A stretch of DNA of 64,000 bases from Acinetobacter kanungonis (GCF_009939195.1 NZ_JAACKC010000001.1:1-64000); one strand, 5' to 3'. Shown: positions 37,502 to 45,565, counted from the stretch's first letter. Notes: generated by a model from the letters alone, not told the origin. Numbers and translations are program-made.

Positions 37502-37556
37502 TTAGCTATATAGCAAATATATTAAATAAAAATTATAAAATTAGCTATATAGCTAA
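37502..37556 (-). promoter_or_regulatory. Paired hipBA operators
   Basis: TTAGCTATATAGCTAA (37541-37556) is a perfect 16-bp palindrome; a near copy, TTAGCTATATAGCAAA, occurs at 37502-37517, offset by 39 bp. Both lie just upstream of hipB and are very likely HipB binding sites. From here to 37843 no gene is seen; a plus-strand stretch near 37655-37720 reads VTQTAVRLAANLLACLTVQE, possibly a gene scrap. Confidence 0.7.
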
Positions 37557-37843
37557 TTTTAATCGTAGATAAGTGATTAGATTTGGCTGATAGTCCTGAA
37601 GTTATCGACTAGAGCAATGCAATTGGTCATGGGTAATTTGATCTTCCAGTGGAGTAACTCAAACGGCTGTTCGCCTTGCTGCCAATTTATTAGCATGTTT
37701 AACAGTACAAGAACAAGGCAGTTAGATAGGTCTGAATACAATTTTACGTTATGCTGTAGAAATCATTCTGAATTAGATAGGACTAAAGACAATGTACTAC
37801 TTCACAGAGGATCCCTTCTAGGTAATGTCACCTAGGAGGAACA

Positions 37844-38194
37844 ATGAAAAAACTGAAATACCAGTACCAACAATCTGTCAAAACACGCCCTCATGATTAT
37901 TTTTCGAAACAATATCCCAGCATGAGAAGTGTGTATTTCAAAAAGTTTAGTACACAACAGGAGCGAAGTTTTTATTTCATGCATTGTATTGAATATAAAG
38001 ATTATCCTCTAAATATCCGTGTTGCACGTGGTAAGGGCCTTCCGCATGTCTGGGATGATTTTCCAAGCTATGTCTATAAATGGGCTAAGAGTTGGAAGCA
38101 CAATTCCAAGCGGAAAAACCAGTACTATAAAGAACAGGCTTTGTTGCACAAACCTACCGATAAAGCCTTATTCCGCAATATAATTCGCAAATGA
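37844..38194 (+). CDS. Hypothetical protein whose 3' end is replaced by an IS
   Basis: MKKLKYQYQQSVKTRPHDYF ... is an unrecognised, very basic protein rich in Lys, Tyr and His. A strong AGGAGG lies just before the ATG. Residues up to about 97 (RKNQYYKEQ) are native. The last 19 codons come from the left end of the IS903-group element that begins at 38137, so the native C-terminus is lost or displaced. A 6-bp inverted repeat (CTAGGT/ACCTAG, 37818-37835) overlaps the ribosome site and could limit translation. No function can be assigned. Confidence 0.5.
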   Translation: MKKLKYQYQQSVKTRPHDYFSKQYPSMRSVYFKKFSTQQERSFYFMHCIEYKDYPLNIRVARGKGLPHVWDDFPSYVYKWAKSWKHNSKRKNQYYKEQALLHKPTDKALFRNIIRK

Positions 38195-39175
38195 ATAAGC
38201 CTACACCTAAAATTTATCGTACAAGCAATTGGTCATTCTACAATCGTGCTCTGATAAATCGGGGAAATCTCTCAATTTGGTTTGATCCCAAAACTCAATG
38301 GTATGCTCAACCCAAAGGCAAACATGGACGAAATCAAACTTATTCTGACACAGCGATTCAATGCTGTCTGATGATCAAATCCCTATTTCGATTGTCTTTA
38401 CGTATGGTCACTGGCTTTGTTCAAAGTCTCATTCATCTCTGCAGATTAGATTGGACAGCCCCAGATTATTCCACTCTCTGTAGAAGACAAAAGTATCTTG
38501 ATATTGCAATTAACTATCAAAAAAACAGTAATGGTCTCCACCTACTCGTCGATTCTACTGGTTTAAAGTTTCTAGGTGAAGGTGAATGGAAACGAAAGAA
38601 ACATCAGCCTGAATATCGCCGCCAATGGCGTAAATTACATATTGGTATAGATGCTGAAACCCTTCAAATACGGGCAGTTCAGCTCAGCACTAACAATGTG
38701 AGTGATTCGCAGGTACTTGGTGATTTACTTGATCAGATTCCACAAGATGAGCAGATTGACTCCGTATATACTGATGGGGCTTATGACACAAAACAATGCC
38801 GTCAAGTAATTTCGGATCGGCAAGCACATGCAGTGATTCCACCTAGGAAAAATGCAAAGCCTTGGAAAGATACAAAGATTTGCTCGTTAGAGCGAAATGA
38901 GCTGCTTCGAACAGTTAAGCATTTAGGAAGAACCATTTGGAAAAAATGGTCAGGTTATCACCGGCGAAGTTTGGTTGAAACTAAGATGTATTGCATCAAA
39001 TTATTAGGGGATAAACTCAGTGCGAGAAACTTTCAAAGCCAAGTCAATGAAATACATACACGTGTGGCAATCTTAAATAAGTTTACGGAATTAGGCCGAC
39101 CTCAAACCCGAGTTGTAACTTAAATTTGGATCTTCTAGGGGGGCTTTATCATTCAAGCCTTTGTGCAACAAAGCC
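38137..39175 (+). mobile_element. Intact IS5-family (IS903-group) insertion sequence, 1039 bp
   Basis: Terminal inverted repeats GGCTTTGTTGCACAAA at 38137-38152 and the exact complement at 39160-39175 bound a single intact transposase gene. The 9 bp on either side (TAAAGAACA left, CTGAAGAAC right) do not form a clean target duplication. Both neighbours (the 37844 gene and the SulP gene) are truncated exactly at its ends. That pattern suggests a deletion between the element and flanking DNA, or homologous recombination between two copies, after insertion. Decayed relatives lie at 2563 and 45706. Confidence 0.93.
38191..39123 (+). CDS. IS903-group transposase (DDE type)
   Basis: A 310-residue transposase catalysing excision and insertion of the surrounding element. 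The DDE catalytic acids are visible in HLLVDSTGLK, VYTDGAYDTK and SLVETKMYCIK, with the group's HRRS/YHRR signature (SGYHRRSLVE). It begins at ATG 38191, 54 bp inside the left end. No frameshift is present, so the copy should be active. Related to the IS903 transposase (about 307 residues). Confidence 0.93.
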   Translation: MNKPTPKIYRTSNWSFYNRALINRGNLSIWFDPKTQWYAQPKGKHGRNQTYSDTAIQCCLMIKSLFRLSLRMVTGFVQSLIHLCRLDWTAPDYSTLCRRQKYLDIAINYQKNSNGLHLLVDSTGLKFLGEGEWKRKKHQPEYRRQWRKLHIGIDAETLQIRAVQLSTNNVSDSQVLGDLLDQIPQDEQIDSVYTDGAYDTKQCRQVISDRQAHAVIPPRKNAKPWKDTKICSLERNELLRTVKHLGRTIWKKWSGYHRRSLVETKMYCIKLLGDKLSARNFQSQVNEIHTRVAILNKFTELGRPQTRVVT

Positions 39176-40418
39176 CTGAAGAACTAAAGAAGATCTGACC
39201 ATGTAAATCATATAAGCGATGTGTACCATCTAAACTAGATTCCACACGAATATCATTCTCTAACTTGTTCGCTAGGAACAATGCCGATAATATAACGCCT
39301 GTCAGTACCCCTAATGCTAAATTATGCGTTGCAACTACTACAATTACTGTAGCAATCATCACAACATTACTGCTCTTCGGGTTCTGTCTAAACTCGGTAA
39401 GAGAACGCCATTCGAATGTTCCTATTGAAACCATAATCATGACAGCTACTAGTGCAGCCATTGGAATGACTTTGAGCCAGTCACTAATAAAGACCACTAA
39501 GATTAAAAGGAAGATGCCTGCTGAGAATGTGGATAGCCGAGTGAGACCGCCAGACTTCACATTAATCATGGATTGACCAATCATGGCACAACCTGCCATC
39601 CCCCCCATGAAGCCAGAAGCAATATTGGCAATTCCTTGCCCTTTGCATTCTTGGAATTTATCACTTGGCGTATCTGTCATTTCATCTACGATGGTTGCAG
39701 TCATCATAGATTCAAGTAGACCAACAGCCGCCAGCGCAACCGAATATGGCAAAATAATCATCAGCGTTTCAATATTCAAAGGAATATTGGGTATCAAAAA
39801 CATTGGAAGTGTGTCAGGTAAAGATCCCATATCTCCAACAGTTCTAACATCAATTCCGAGGACGATTGTTAGTAATGTGATCGCAATAATGCAGACAAGT
39901 GGAGAAGGGAGTAATTTTCCTAATTTGGGAACCAAAGGAAAGAGATAAATAATCGCCAGACCTAAAGCAACCAGAGCATATACATGCCAGGTCACATTAA
40001 TCAGTTCAGGCAACTGAGCCATGAAAATTAAGATCGCTAATGCATTTACGAATCCAATAACTACGGATTTAGATACGAACCGCATTAACTTGGCGAGCTT
40101 TAAATAGCCTGCCAATATCTGAATCACGCCTGTCAGAATTGTTGCTGCCAGCAGATAGTCAAGCCCATGTTCTTTGACCAACGTGACCATGAGCAATGCC
40201 ATCGCGCCTGTGGCTGCTGAAATCATAGCTGGACGACCGCCAACAAAAGAAATAACGACAGCAATACAGAAGGATGCGTATAAACCTACTTTAGGATCTA
40301 CACCTGCAATAATTGAAAATGCGATAGCTTCAGGGATTAATGCAAGACCGACAACAAGTCCTGCAAGCACATCCCCACGGATGTTAGAGAACCATTGTTC
40401 TCGTACATTAGATAACAT
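39153..40418 (-). pseudogene. SulP-family anion transporter truncated by the IS
   Basis: The membrane part of a SulP permease is intact: SulP signature region ([20 protein letters not shown]), a long run of hydrophobic helices, and the conserved AIGQSM-like [16 protein letters not shown]. At [13 protein letters not shown] the frame enters the right end of the IS and stops after seven foreign residues. The cytoplasmic STAS domain, needed for assembly and regulation of SulP proteins, is therefore gone. SulP transporters carry sulfate, bicarbonate or dicarboxylates. This one is probably non-functional. I prefer ATG 40418 over 40424 by ribosome-site spacing. Confidence 0.85.
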
Positions 40419-40451
40419 AAACATAGCCTGTTTTTTAATTTTTCAGATAGG

Positions 40452-40500
40452 CTAGTGATGTGATATATACAACACACAAGCGACTACACCACATCACTAG
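40452..40500. promoter_or_regulatory. 11-bp inverted repeat upstream of the SulP gene
   Basis: CTAGTGATGTG (40452-40462) and CACATCACTAG (40490-40500) are perfect complements 27 bp apart, about 30 bp upstream of the SulP start. It may be a regulator site or leader hairpin. Otherwise the 323-bp gap to the ars block contains only one ars-flanking repeat and a terminator. Confidence 0.45.
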
Positions 40501-40640
40501 ACAGTGATGAGTTATTTACTGATTTAATAGGTAAATAAACTTAAGGTGGCGTAAGTGTCATAAAGAATAGAACTTATTTCAGAGGGCTTTCAGGGACAAG
40601 GATACCATTGTATAGCGAATAAGGAAAATCAGCTAAATTC

Positions 40641-40698
40641 CATTTAACATAATGGCAGCTATACGATTTTTTAATGTTATTCCCAAGTAGAAATGTCC
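40641..40698 (+). repeat. Imperfect 58-bp direct repeat, left copy, flanking the ars genes
   Basis: The block beginning CATTTAACATAATGG and ending with CCCAAGTAGAAATGTCC aligns without gaps to 42807-42864 (AATTTAATATAATGG ... CCCAAATAGAAATGTCC). About 37 of 58 positions are identical and the ends are best conserved. The copies are in the same orientation and bracket acr3-arsC-arsR. Confidence 0.45.
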
Positions 40699-40706
40699 TA
40701 TAGTGC

Positions 40707-40736
40707 AAAAAAAGAGAGCGTATCGCTCTCTTTTTT
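40707..40736. terminator. Terminator after acr3
   Basis: AAAAAAGAGAGCG, a TAT loop and CGCTCTCTTTTTT form a strong stem with A/T tracts on both sides. On the minus strand it ends the arsR-arsC-acr3 operon. Confidence 0.85.
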
Positions 40737-40747
40737 ATGATCAATCT

Positions 40748-41797
40748 TTAAGTGTAAGCAACGTCCTTAAAATATTTTTTTCTCAGCCATAAAGAAACAC
40801 TGACCAAACTAATAAGGACAGGAACCTCTACCAATGGACCAATCACGGTTGTAAATGCGACTGGTGATGCCAAACCAAAGGTAGCAATTGCGACCGCTAG
40901 AGCCAACTCAAAGTTATTGCCTGCTGCGGTGAATGAAATTGCAGTGGTTTTAGAATAATCATTGCCCATCCATTTACTCATAAAAAAGCTGATAAAAAAC
41001 ATCACAATAAAGTAAATGGTCAACGGAACCGCAATTCTCAACACATCTAAAGGCAAACTCACCACTTCACCACCTTTCAAGCTAAACATCGCAACAATCG
41101 TAAACAAGAGCGCAAGCAGGCTGATCGGGCTGATCTTTGGAATAAATTTAGTTTGATACCAGACTAAACCTTTCTGTTTCACCAAAATTAGACGAGTAAG
41201 AAAGCCTAATAGGAATGGAATCCCTAGATAAATCAGGACAGCATGGGTAATGGTCCAGAAACTCACCTGTATGACTTGAGCCTCAATTCCGAAATAAGGG
41301 GGAAGGAAGGTCAGGAATAACCAGGCATAGGTACTAAAGAATAAGATCTGGAAAATACTATTAAATGCCACCAAGGCTGCAACGTATTGATTATCACCAC
41401 AAGCTAAACCATTCCAAACTAAAACCATTGCAATACAACGTGCTAACCCAATCAGGATTAACCCTGTCATATATGCAGGATAGGCTTGTAGAAAGATGAC
41501 CGCTAAAGCAAACATTAAACACGGTGCAATCAGCCAGTTTTGTACCAGAGATAAGGTCAATGTGCGTTTATCTTTAAAGACCTGAGGCAATGTCGCGTAA
41601 TCCACTTTGGCAAGCGGTGGATACATCATCAGAATCAGTCCGATCGCAATTGGAATATTCACCGAATCTATGCTGAGCTGATCCAGAGCAACAGATGCTT
41701 GAGGAAAGAACACACCAATGGCAATCCCCAACGCCATAGCAATAAAAATCCATAGCGTGAGGTTACGATCTAAAAAGGACAGGCGTGAAGTAGACAT
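40748..41797 (-). CDS. acr3: ACR3-family arsenite efflux transporter
   Basis: An inner-membrane arsenite exporter of about ten helices and 349 residues. The conserved cysteine essential in this family is C121 ([21 protein letters not shown]); the [18 protein letters not shown] segment with its glutamate is also present. It is the last gene of arsR-arsC-acr3. The start I prefer (ATG 41797, [12 protein letters not shown]) lies 5 bases from the arsC stop. An alternative start 5 codons upstream would overlap arsC. ArsC makes arsenite from arsenate, which this protein expels. It is sometimes annotated arsB. Confidence 0.9.
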   Translation of the reverse strand: MSTSRLSFLDRNLTLWIFIAMALGIAIGVFFPQASVALDQLSIDSVNIPIAIGLILMMYPPLAKVDYATLPQVFKDKRTLTLSLVQNWLIAPCLMFALAVIFLQAYPAYMTGLILIGLARCIAMVLVWNGLACGDNQYVAALVAFNSIFQILFFSTYAWLFLTFLPPYFGIEAQVIQVSFWTITHAVLIYLGIPFLLGFLTRLILVKQKGLVWYQTKFIPKISPISLLALLFTIVAMFSLKGGEVVSLPLDVLRIAVPLTIYFIVMFFISFFMSKWMGNDYSKTTAISFTAAGNNFELALAVAIATFGLASPVAFTTVIGPLVEVPVLISLVSVSLWLRKKYFKDVAYT

Positions 41798-41801
41798 AGG
41801 T

Positions 41802-42275
41802 TTACTCGACATGAGAAATTTTATTAATTTCAGCAATCAGTTCGGGACGAGTGAGCTTGCTCAAATCTAAAGTAAATAAGGCATCTAAACGTTTATTAAT
41901 GTGGTCTACAGTGACAAGAAAGGCTTTTAACTTTTCATCTTCAGGAAGATCCAAGTGAGATGGATCTGCAAGCCCCCAGTGCGCCTTAATTGCTCCACCT
42001 AAATAGAGTGGGCAGGCTTCATGTGCAGCTTGGTCACATACCGTAATCACGACATCAGGCTGATACTGCTCACAATCATCAATGGTTTTACTTGATAAAC
42101 CTTCAGTAGATAAGCCTAGGTTTTCTAAAGTCTTGATTGTTAAAGGATGAACCTTACCTGTTGGTTTACTCCCCGCACTGTATGCCACCCAACCTTCAGG
42201 TGCACGACTATTAAATAACACTTCAGAAAGGATGCTACGGCAACTGTTACCTGTGCATAAGAATAAGAATTTCAT
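41802..42275 (-). CDS. arsC: Arsenate reductase, low-molecular-weight phosphatase type
   Basis: A 157-residue cytoplasmic enzyme that reduces arsenate to arsenite. The P-loop CTGNSCRS starts with nucleophile C7. Two further redox cysteines, C80 and C88 ([14 protein letters not shown]), fit the thioredoxin-coupled cysteine relay. The general-acid loop is ADPSHL. It lies 4 bases after arsR and just ahead of acr3, so the three are one operon. Confidence 0.92.
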   Translation of the reverse strand: MKFLFLCTGNSCRSILSEVLFNSRAPEGWVAYSAGSKPTGKVHPLTIKTLENLGLSTEGLSSKTIDDCEQYQPDVVITVCDQAAHEACPLYLGGAIKAHWGLADPSHLDLPEDEKLKAFLVTVDHINKRLDALFTLDLSKLTRPELIAEINKISHVE

Positions 42276-42279
42276 GAAA

Positions 42280-42609
42280 TTACTCGCAATGAAGTGAAAC
42301 AGACGAATGAGTATTGTGCTTATTAATCATGTCGTCATTTTGACTAGAGATAATGGTAAGTATCTGTTTTGCCCAATCAGGTAACGCTGGATTTAAACGG
42401 TAATGTACCCATTGCCCTTGGCGTTGATCGAGAAGAATGGATAGGTTTCTGAGCAATGCTAAGTGTCTAGAAACTTTAGGCTGACTCATTGAAAGCTGTT
42501 CAGTCAGTTCGCATACGCAGACATCTTCTTTTGCCATAATGAGCTTTACAATTTCTAATCGGGTCGGATCTGACAGGCATTTAAAAAAATCAGCTTGGTT
42601 CATTTCCAT
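42280..42609 (-). CDS. arsR: ArsR-family arsenical-responsive repressor
   Basis: A roughly 109-residue winged-helix metalloregulator. The As(III) site is the CVC pair C31/C33 (EDVCVCELTEQL) at the start of the recognition region (MSQPKVSRHLALLR); C11 may help. It represses its own operon until arsenite binds. The start is placed at MEMNQADFFKCL (42609). A longer in-frame start (42624) exists. The promoter 24-52 bp upstream has dyad AT-rich sequence between its hexamers, where the repressor would bind. Confidence 0.9.
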   Translation of the reverse strand: MEMNQADFFKCLSDPTRLEIVKLIMAKEDVCVCELTEQLSMSQPKVSRHLALLRNLSILLDQRQGQWVHYRLNPALPDWAKQILTIISSQNDDMINKHNTHSSVSLHCE

Positions 42610-42632
42610 TCTCGGGTAAAACAATATATTTA

Positions 42633-42661
42633 AATATACGCATATCCATATATATGTGCAA
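42633..42661 (-). promoter_or_regulatory. ars operon promoter/operator
   Basis: On the minus strand a -35 TTGCAC (42656-42661) and -10 TATATT (42633-42638) are separated by exactly 17 bp (ATATATATGGATATGCG). The spacer and downstream ATATTTAAATAT contain inverted AT-rich repeats suited to ArsR. Confidence 0.7.
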
Positions 42662-42718
42662 CAACTTTGATGCTCACAAGCTGTAACATGCTAAATTAGA
42701 TTGCTTATAGGTCATGTT

Positions 42719-42796
42719 ATGGAAACAGCAATTATTTCTTTTATCTTGGCTATCATCATCATTCTTCTCATCATTTTTTATAACAAGAAGAAATGA
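42719..42796 (+). CDS. Possible 25-residue membrane peptide
   Basis: METAIISFILAIIIILLIIF followed by YNKKK and a stop is a perfect single-helix membrane peptide with a basic C-terminus. It lies alone on the plus strand upstream of the ars promoter. No clear ribosome site precedes it, so expression is unproven. It is short enough to be chance, but the composition (one unbroken helix then positive charges) resembles real small membrane proteins. Confidence 0.35.
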   Translation: METAIISFILAIIIILLIIFYNKKK

Positions 42797-42806
42797 AATT
42801 ATTCCC

Positions 42807-42864
42807 AATTTAATATAATGGTGGTGATACAAGATACACATATAAGCCCCAAATAGAAATGTCC
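42807..42864 (+). repeat. Imperfect 58-bp direct repeat, right copy, flanking the ars genes
   Basis: Partner of 40641-40698, same orientation. The shared edges are (C/A)ATTTAA(C/T)ATAATGG at one end and CCCAA(G/A)TAGAAATGTCC at the other. Together they delimit a 2.2-kb segment with the ars operon. Confidence 0.45.
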
Positions 42865-43012
42865 GCTTTTAGAATATGCGTATTTGCAATTTTCTTAGCG
42901 GGCTGTTTGAAATATTGGTTGGACTGCCACCTCTCATATTTAGAAACTGAGGTAGGCGCAACTCTACTTTTAAACGTCCTATCATATTTATGCAATAAAA
43001 CCATCACGCCAT

Positions 43013-43047
43013 AAAAAAACCAGCAGTCTAAGTTACTGGTTTTTTTT
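43013..43047. terminator. Terminator after the thioredoxin-like gene
   Basis: AAAAAAACCAG and CTGGTTTTTTTT flank a 12-nt loop. It terminates the permease/thioredoxin pair on the minus strand and can act in both directions. Confidence 0.65.
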
Positions 43048-43067
43048 AAATAAAATTCATTTTGGAC

Positions 43068-43307
43068 TTATTTATTTTTCTCAATTAGTTCCGCTACGGC
43101 TTTAGCTTCCAACACTTTACCGCTAGAAACGATTTTATTATCAATAATCAGCCCCGGTGTGCTTAACAGGCCTGTTTCCGCGATTTTCATCATATCCGTG
43201 ACATATTCAATGTCCGCTTGCACGCCTGTTCCTTTGACTGCTTCTTCTGTTGCTGCCAAGAGTGCCTTACATTTACGGCAGCCTGTACCTACGACTTTAA
43301 TTTGCAT
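43068..43307 (-). CDS. Small thioredoxin-like redox protein
   Basis: A 79-residue protein of the MTH895/TM0996 small-thioredoxin type, MQIKVVGTGCRKCKALLAAT, with the redox pair C10/C13 and a cis-proline region (LSTPGLIIDNKIV). Such proteins are regularly encoded next to SO_0444/ArsP-type permeases, as here, and may deliver reducing power or bind metal(loid)s for the transporter. It begins 19 bases after the permease stop in the same operon. Confidence 0.85.
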   Translation of the reverse strand: MQIKVVGTGCRKCKALLAATEEAVKGTGVQADIEYVTDMMKIAETGLLSTPGLIIDNKIVSSGKVLEAKAVAELIEKNK

Positions 43308-43326
43308 GTTTTATTCTCCAAACGTT

Positions 43327-44346
43327 TTATAAAAACCAGTAACCAAAACTATTTAAACTGTAGCCGATGACCAGAATTCCCACAAATACGATACCAATAA
43401 ACAGGCTAAGTAAAGGAAGTTTCACCACCTGTTTTAACAGGATCAGGGATGGTAAGGAAAGTGCAGTGACTGCCATCATAAGGGCTAATACTGTACCTAG
43501 CCCCACGCCTTTCGCAACTAAAGCTTCTGCAATCGGAAGGGTGCCAAAGATATCTGCGTACATCGGTATCCCCACGATCGTAGCGATTAACACAGAATAC
43601 CAGTGTTCCTGACCAAGTAAGACCGTAATCCATTGTTCAGGAATCCAGTTATGAATCGCCGCACCAATACCTACCCCAATCAGCACATAGAACCAGACCT
43701 TGTTAAAAATTTCGACTACCTGTTCCCAAGCGAACTCGCGTCGCTCTTTCGCAGTCATACTGAAATCCTCTTCTCCCTGAATGGCACCATTGAGGGTTAC
43801 AAACTCAGCGACATACTTTTCCATTTTTAGGTAACTGATTAAGGAACCACCTAGTACGGCTAACACCAAGCCTAAGAGCACATAGATCATGGCAATTTTC
43901 CAGTTAAAGATGCTGGCCAATAAAATAATCGAAGCTAAATCCACCAGAGGAGATGAGATTAAAAATGAAAAGGTCACCCCAACCGGTAGCCCTGCACGGG
44001 TGAAACCAATAAACAGCGGAATGGAGGAACAGGAACAGAATGGTGTAATGGTCCCTAATAAAGCCCCCATGATATTGGCTTTTATTCCCGTCATTCGACC
44101 CAAAATTTGTCGGGTACGTTCAGGTGGGAAATAACTCTGAATATATGACAGGGTATAGATCAGAACAGTGAGCAGAATAAAAATCTTGAAGACGTCATAG
44201 ATAAAAAAGTGAATACTGCCACCCAGCCGAGTTGCGACTGATAAACCAAGTAGATTTTCGACGAACCAGCGCACACCATCTGACAACCAGGTCATTTTCA
44301 GCAGCGCATTATTCAACCAAGTAAAGAGGGCAATTATTTGATCCAT
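43327..44346 (-). CDS. arsP: Permease of the SO_0444/ArsP family (organoarsenical or metal efflux)
   Basis: A 339-residue inner-membrane protein with about eight helices. The characteristic cysteine/serine motif is TPFCSCSSIPLFIGFTRAGL, followed by SSPLVDLASIILL, with a second gate at GIPMYADIFGTLPIAEALV. Members of this family export methylated or aromatic trivalent arsenicals (ArsP) or copper/zinc. A degenerate arsR ends directly before its ATG and an intact ars operon lies downstream, so an arsenic role is the best inference. The gene symbol is tentative. Its old repressor is dead, so expression may be constitutive. Confidence 0.82.
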   Translation of the reverse strand: MDQIIALFTWLNNALLKMTWLSDGVRWFVENLLGLSVATRLGGSIHFFIYDVFKIFILLTVLIYTLSYIQSYFPPERTRQILGRMTGIKANIMGALLGTITPFCSCSSIPLFIGFTRAGLPVGVTFSFLISSPLVDLASIILLASIFNWKIAMIYVLLGLVLAVLGGSLISYLKMEKYVAEFVTLNGAIQGEEDFSMTAKERREFAWEQVVEIFNKVWFYVLIGVGIGAAIHNWIPEQWITVLLGQEHWYSVLIATIVGIPMYADIFGTLPIAEALVAKGVGLGTVLALMMAVTALSLPSLILLKQVVKLPLLSLFIGIVFVGILVIGYSLNSFGYWFL

Positions 44347-44626
44347 TTAAATCTCCTGATCTTGGGGGGAATAATATAGTTCTTGTGTAAATAGAGACAG
44401 CTCTTAAGCACGGATGAGATTTAGTGAATAGCGTACGTCTTTTCAGCCTTTAACCAAACTTGATTCAGTCAAACTTGATGTGATGTGATACAGTAGGCTG
44501 TGTGATGGCAAAATTTTTTAGCAATTCACATGCGCAACATTTCCCTGCCTATAGCATCTGTAATATCTTGAGACGAGTAGCGTCCGTCAAAAATTTATAA
44601 AGAGAAGTCGCTTGTTCATGATCCAA
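44347..44626 (-). pseudogene. Degenerate arsR regulator directly upstream of arsP
   Basis: Read on the minus strand from about TTG 44626: LDHEQATSLYKFLTDATRLK, ILQML, a stop, AGKCCACELLKNFAITQPTV, SHHIKFD, a further stop, and then in another frame VRYSLNLIRA, a stop, ELSLFTQELYYSPQDQEI, ending one base before the arsP ATG. That is an ArsR repressor of about 93 codons with its metal-site cysteines and recognition helix still visible but at least three stops and a frameshift. It would once have led an arsR-arsP-thioredoxin operon. Confidence 0.8.
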
Positions 44627-44670
44627 TTAAGATTTTCCGAAACATACTTATAATATTGAGTATCTATATT

Positions 44671-44690
44671 ACATTGATCACCATCAATGT
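44671..44690. promoter_or_regulatory. Dyad likely to be the old ArsR operator
   Basis: ACATTGAT and ATCAATGT flank a 4-bp centre (CACC), 45 bp upstream of the degenerate arsR. The ATTGAT/ATCAAT arms are the kind of sequence bound by ArsR/SmtB repressors. A T run (ATTTTTT) follows on the plus strand. Confidence 0.45.
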
Positions 44691-44697
44691 ATTTTTT

Positions 44698-44850
44698 CTA
44701 TAACAAAGCCCATATTTCAACTTTTCCCTGATAACGCAATACTCCAACCTCTGAACTATCCGCAATTTCTGCGGATAAACCTTGGGGTAAGTTTTGTACG
44801 CTCTGGCTGACATGAATTAGGGAAGATTACGTCTATATCGCTCCCTAATT
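44698..44850 (-). pseudogene. Unidentified coding scrap with a frameshift
   Basis: On the minus strand GSDIDVIFPNS switches, with a one-base shift, to VSQSVQNLPQGLSAEIADSS and then EVGVLRYQGKVEIWALL and a stop at 44698. The residues look like real protein but I do not recognise the family. The rest of the 365-bp gap up to the toxin-antitoxin pair is empty apart from a terminator. Confidence 0.3.
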
Positions 44851-44946
44851 TTTTTCATATGATGAAATTATGGAGTACAGAATACTCCAGCACATAAAAC
44901 AATAATGATAAGTGCAACATGTCTTAGAACTCATCAACCACATACG

Positions 44947-44976
44947 AAAAAGCCCGACAAAAATGTCGGGCTTTTT
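44947..44976. terminator. Terminator after the second toxin-antitoxin pair
   Basis: AAAAAGCCCGACA, a 4-nt loop and TGTCGGGCTTTTTT make a textbook GC-rich stem with T tract. It ends the minus-strand pair at 44992-45565 and can also act on the plus strand. Confidence 0.88.
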
Positions 44977-44991
44977 TATTATTTAAACTTC

Positions 44992-45264
44992 TTAAATCAA
45001 AGTCGGATGAGCATTCAGAATGTGAATTAGAGTCGCTGCAGGACCAGTCGGATAGCGACGACCTTGTTCCCAGTTCTGTAGCGTTCTCACGCTGATATGC
45101 AAACGTGCAGCAAACTCAGCCTGAGTTAAGCCAGTTTTCTCAAGTACTTCTTTAATATCTGGCAGTTCAAGCTCTGAGACTCGACTTGCCTTCATCTCAT
45201 TACGTTTGATGGCACCAGCTTCTTTGATTGAAGCAACCAGATCATCAAATAAGTTGTTATCCAT
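44992..45264 (-). CDS. HigA/NadS-type antitoxin, helix-turn-helix
   Basis: A 90-residue antitoxin with a C-terminal XRE helix-turn-helix (KTGLTQAEFAARLHISVRTL, QNWEQGRRYPTGPAATLIHIL) of the NadS/HigA2 type. It follows and overlaps the toxin gene by 8 bases, so the two are co-translated. It probably represses its own operon. This is the second intact higB/higA-like pair in the window and is unrelated in detail to the one at 9398. Confidence 0.85.
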   Translation of the reverse strand: MDNNLFDDLVASIKEAGAIKRNEMKASRVSELELPDIKEVLEKTGLTQAEFAARLHISVRTLQNWEQGRRYPTGPAATLIHILNAHPTLI

Positions 45265-45565
45265 GAAATTGCTCCTTCACTAATTGACGCAGGATCGAGG
45301 TTTCTTTGTCTGTCAGATTATCTTTCATCGACTTTGGATAAGCCACCAAGAAAAAAATCTGATCATCCTCTGTGACCCAATAATAGATCACACGGATACC
45401 ACCACTTTTGCCTTTATTGCCCTGAGCACAACGTACTTTACGAATTCCACCACCATTCTTGATTAAGTCACCATTATCAGACTGTACCAAGAGATATTGC
45501 TGGAGCTGACGATACTCTTCATCACTCACAAGCTCTTTGATTTGCTTGGTAAAAAAGTACGTCAA
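45257..45565 (-). CDS. RelE/HigB-family toxin
   Basis: A 102-residue mRNA-interferase-type toxin of the RelE superfamily. MTYFFTKQIKELVSDEEYRQ is followed by LQQYL, then GGGIRKVRCAQGNKGKSGGI with RVIYYWVTEDDQIFFLVAYPKS. The pattern 'GGIRKxRxxxxGxGKSGGxRVIYY' is diagnostic for HigB2/RelE_2 toxins. It precedes its antitoxin in the operon, the hig order. It appears intact. Confidence 0.87.
   Translation of the reverse strand: MTYFFTKQIKELVSDEEYRQLQQYLLVQSDNGDLIKNGGGIRKVRCAQGNKGKSGGIRVIYYWVTEDDQIFFLVAYPKSMKDNLTDKETSILRQLVKEQFHG

Noticed and set aside
38128..39184. AAGAAC on both sides of the intact IS as a target duplication
   Set aside because: The shared letters are not at the same distance from the two ends (AAAGAACA left vs CTGAAGAAC right), so they are not a proper direct repeat abutting the element.
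39265..40455. Plus-strand frames opposite the SulP gene
   Set aside because: Shadows of the membrane transporter; low-complexity Thr/Ile/Ala strings with no ribosome sites.
42810..43007. 65-codon minus-strand frame overlapping the right ars repeat
   Set aside because: Covers repeat sequence and has no ribosome site or recognisable composition.
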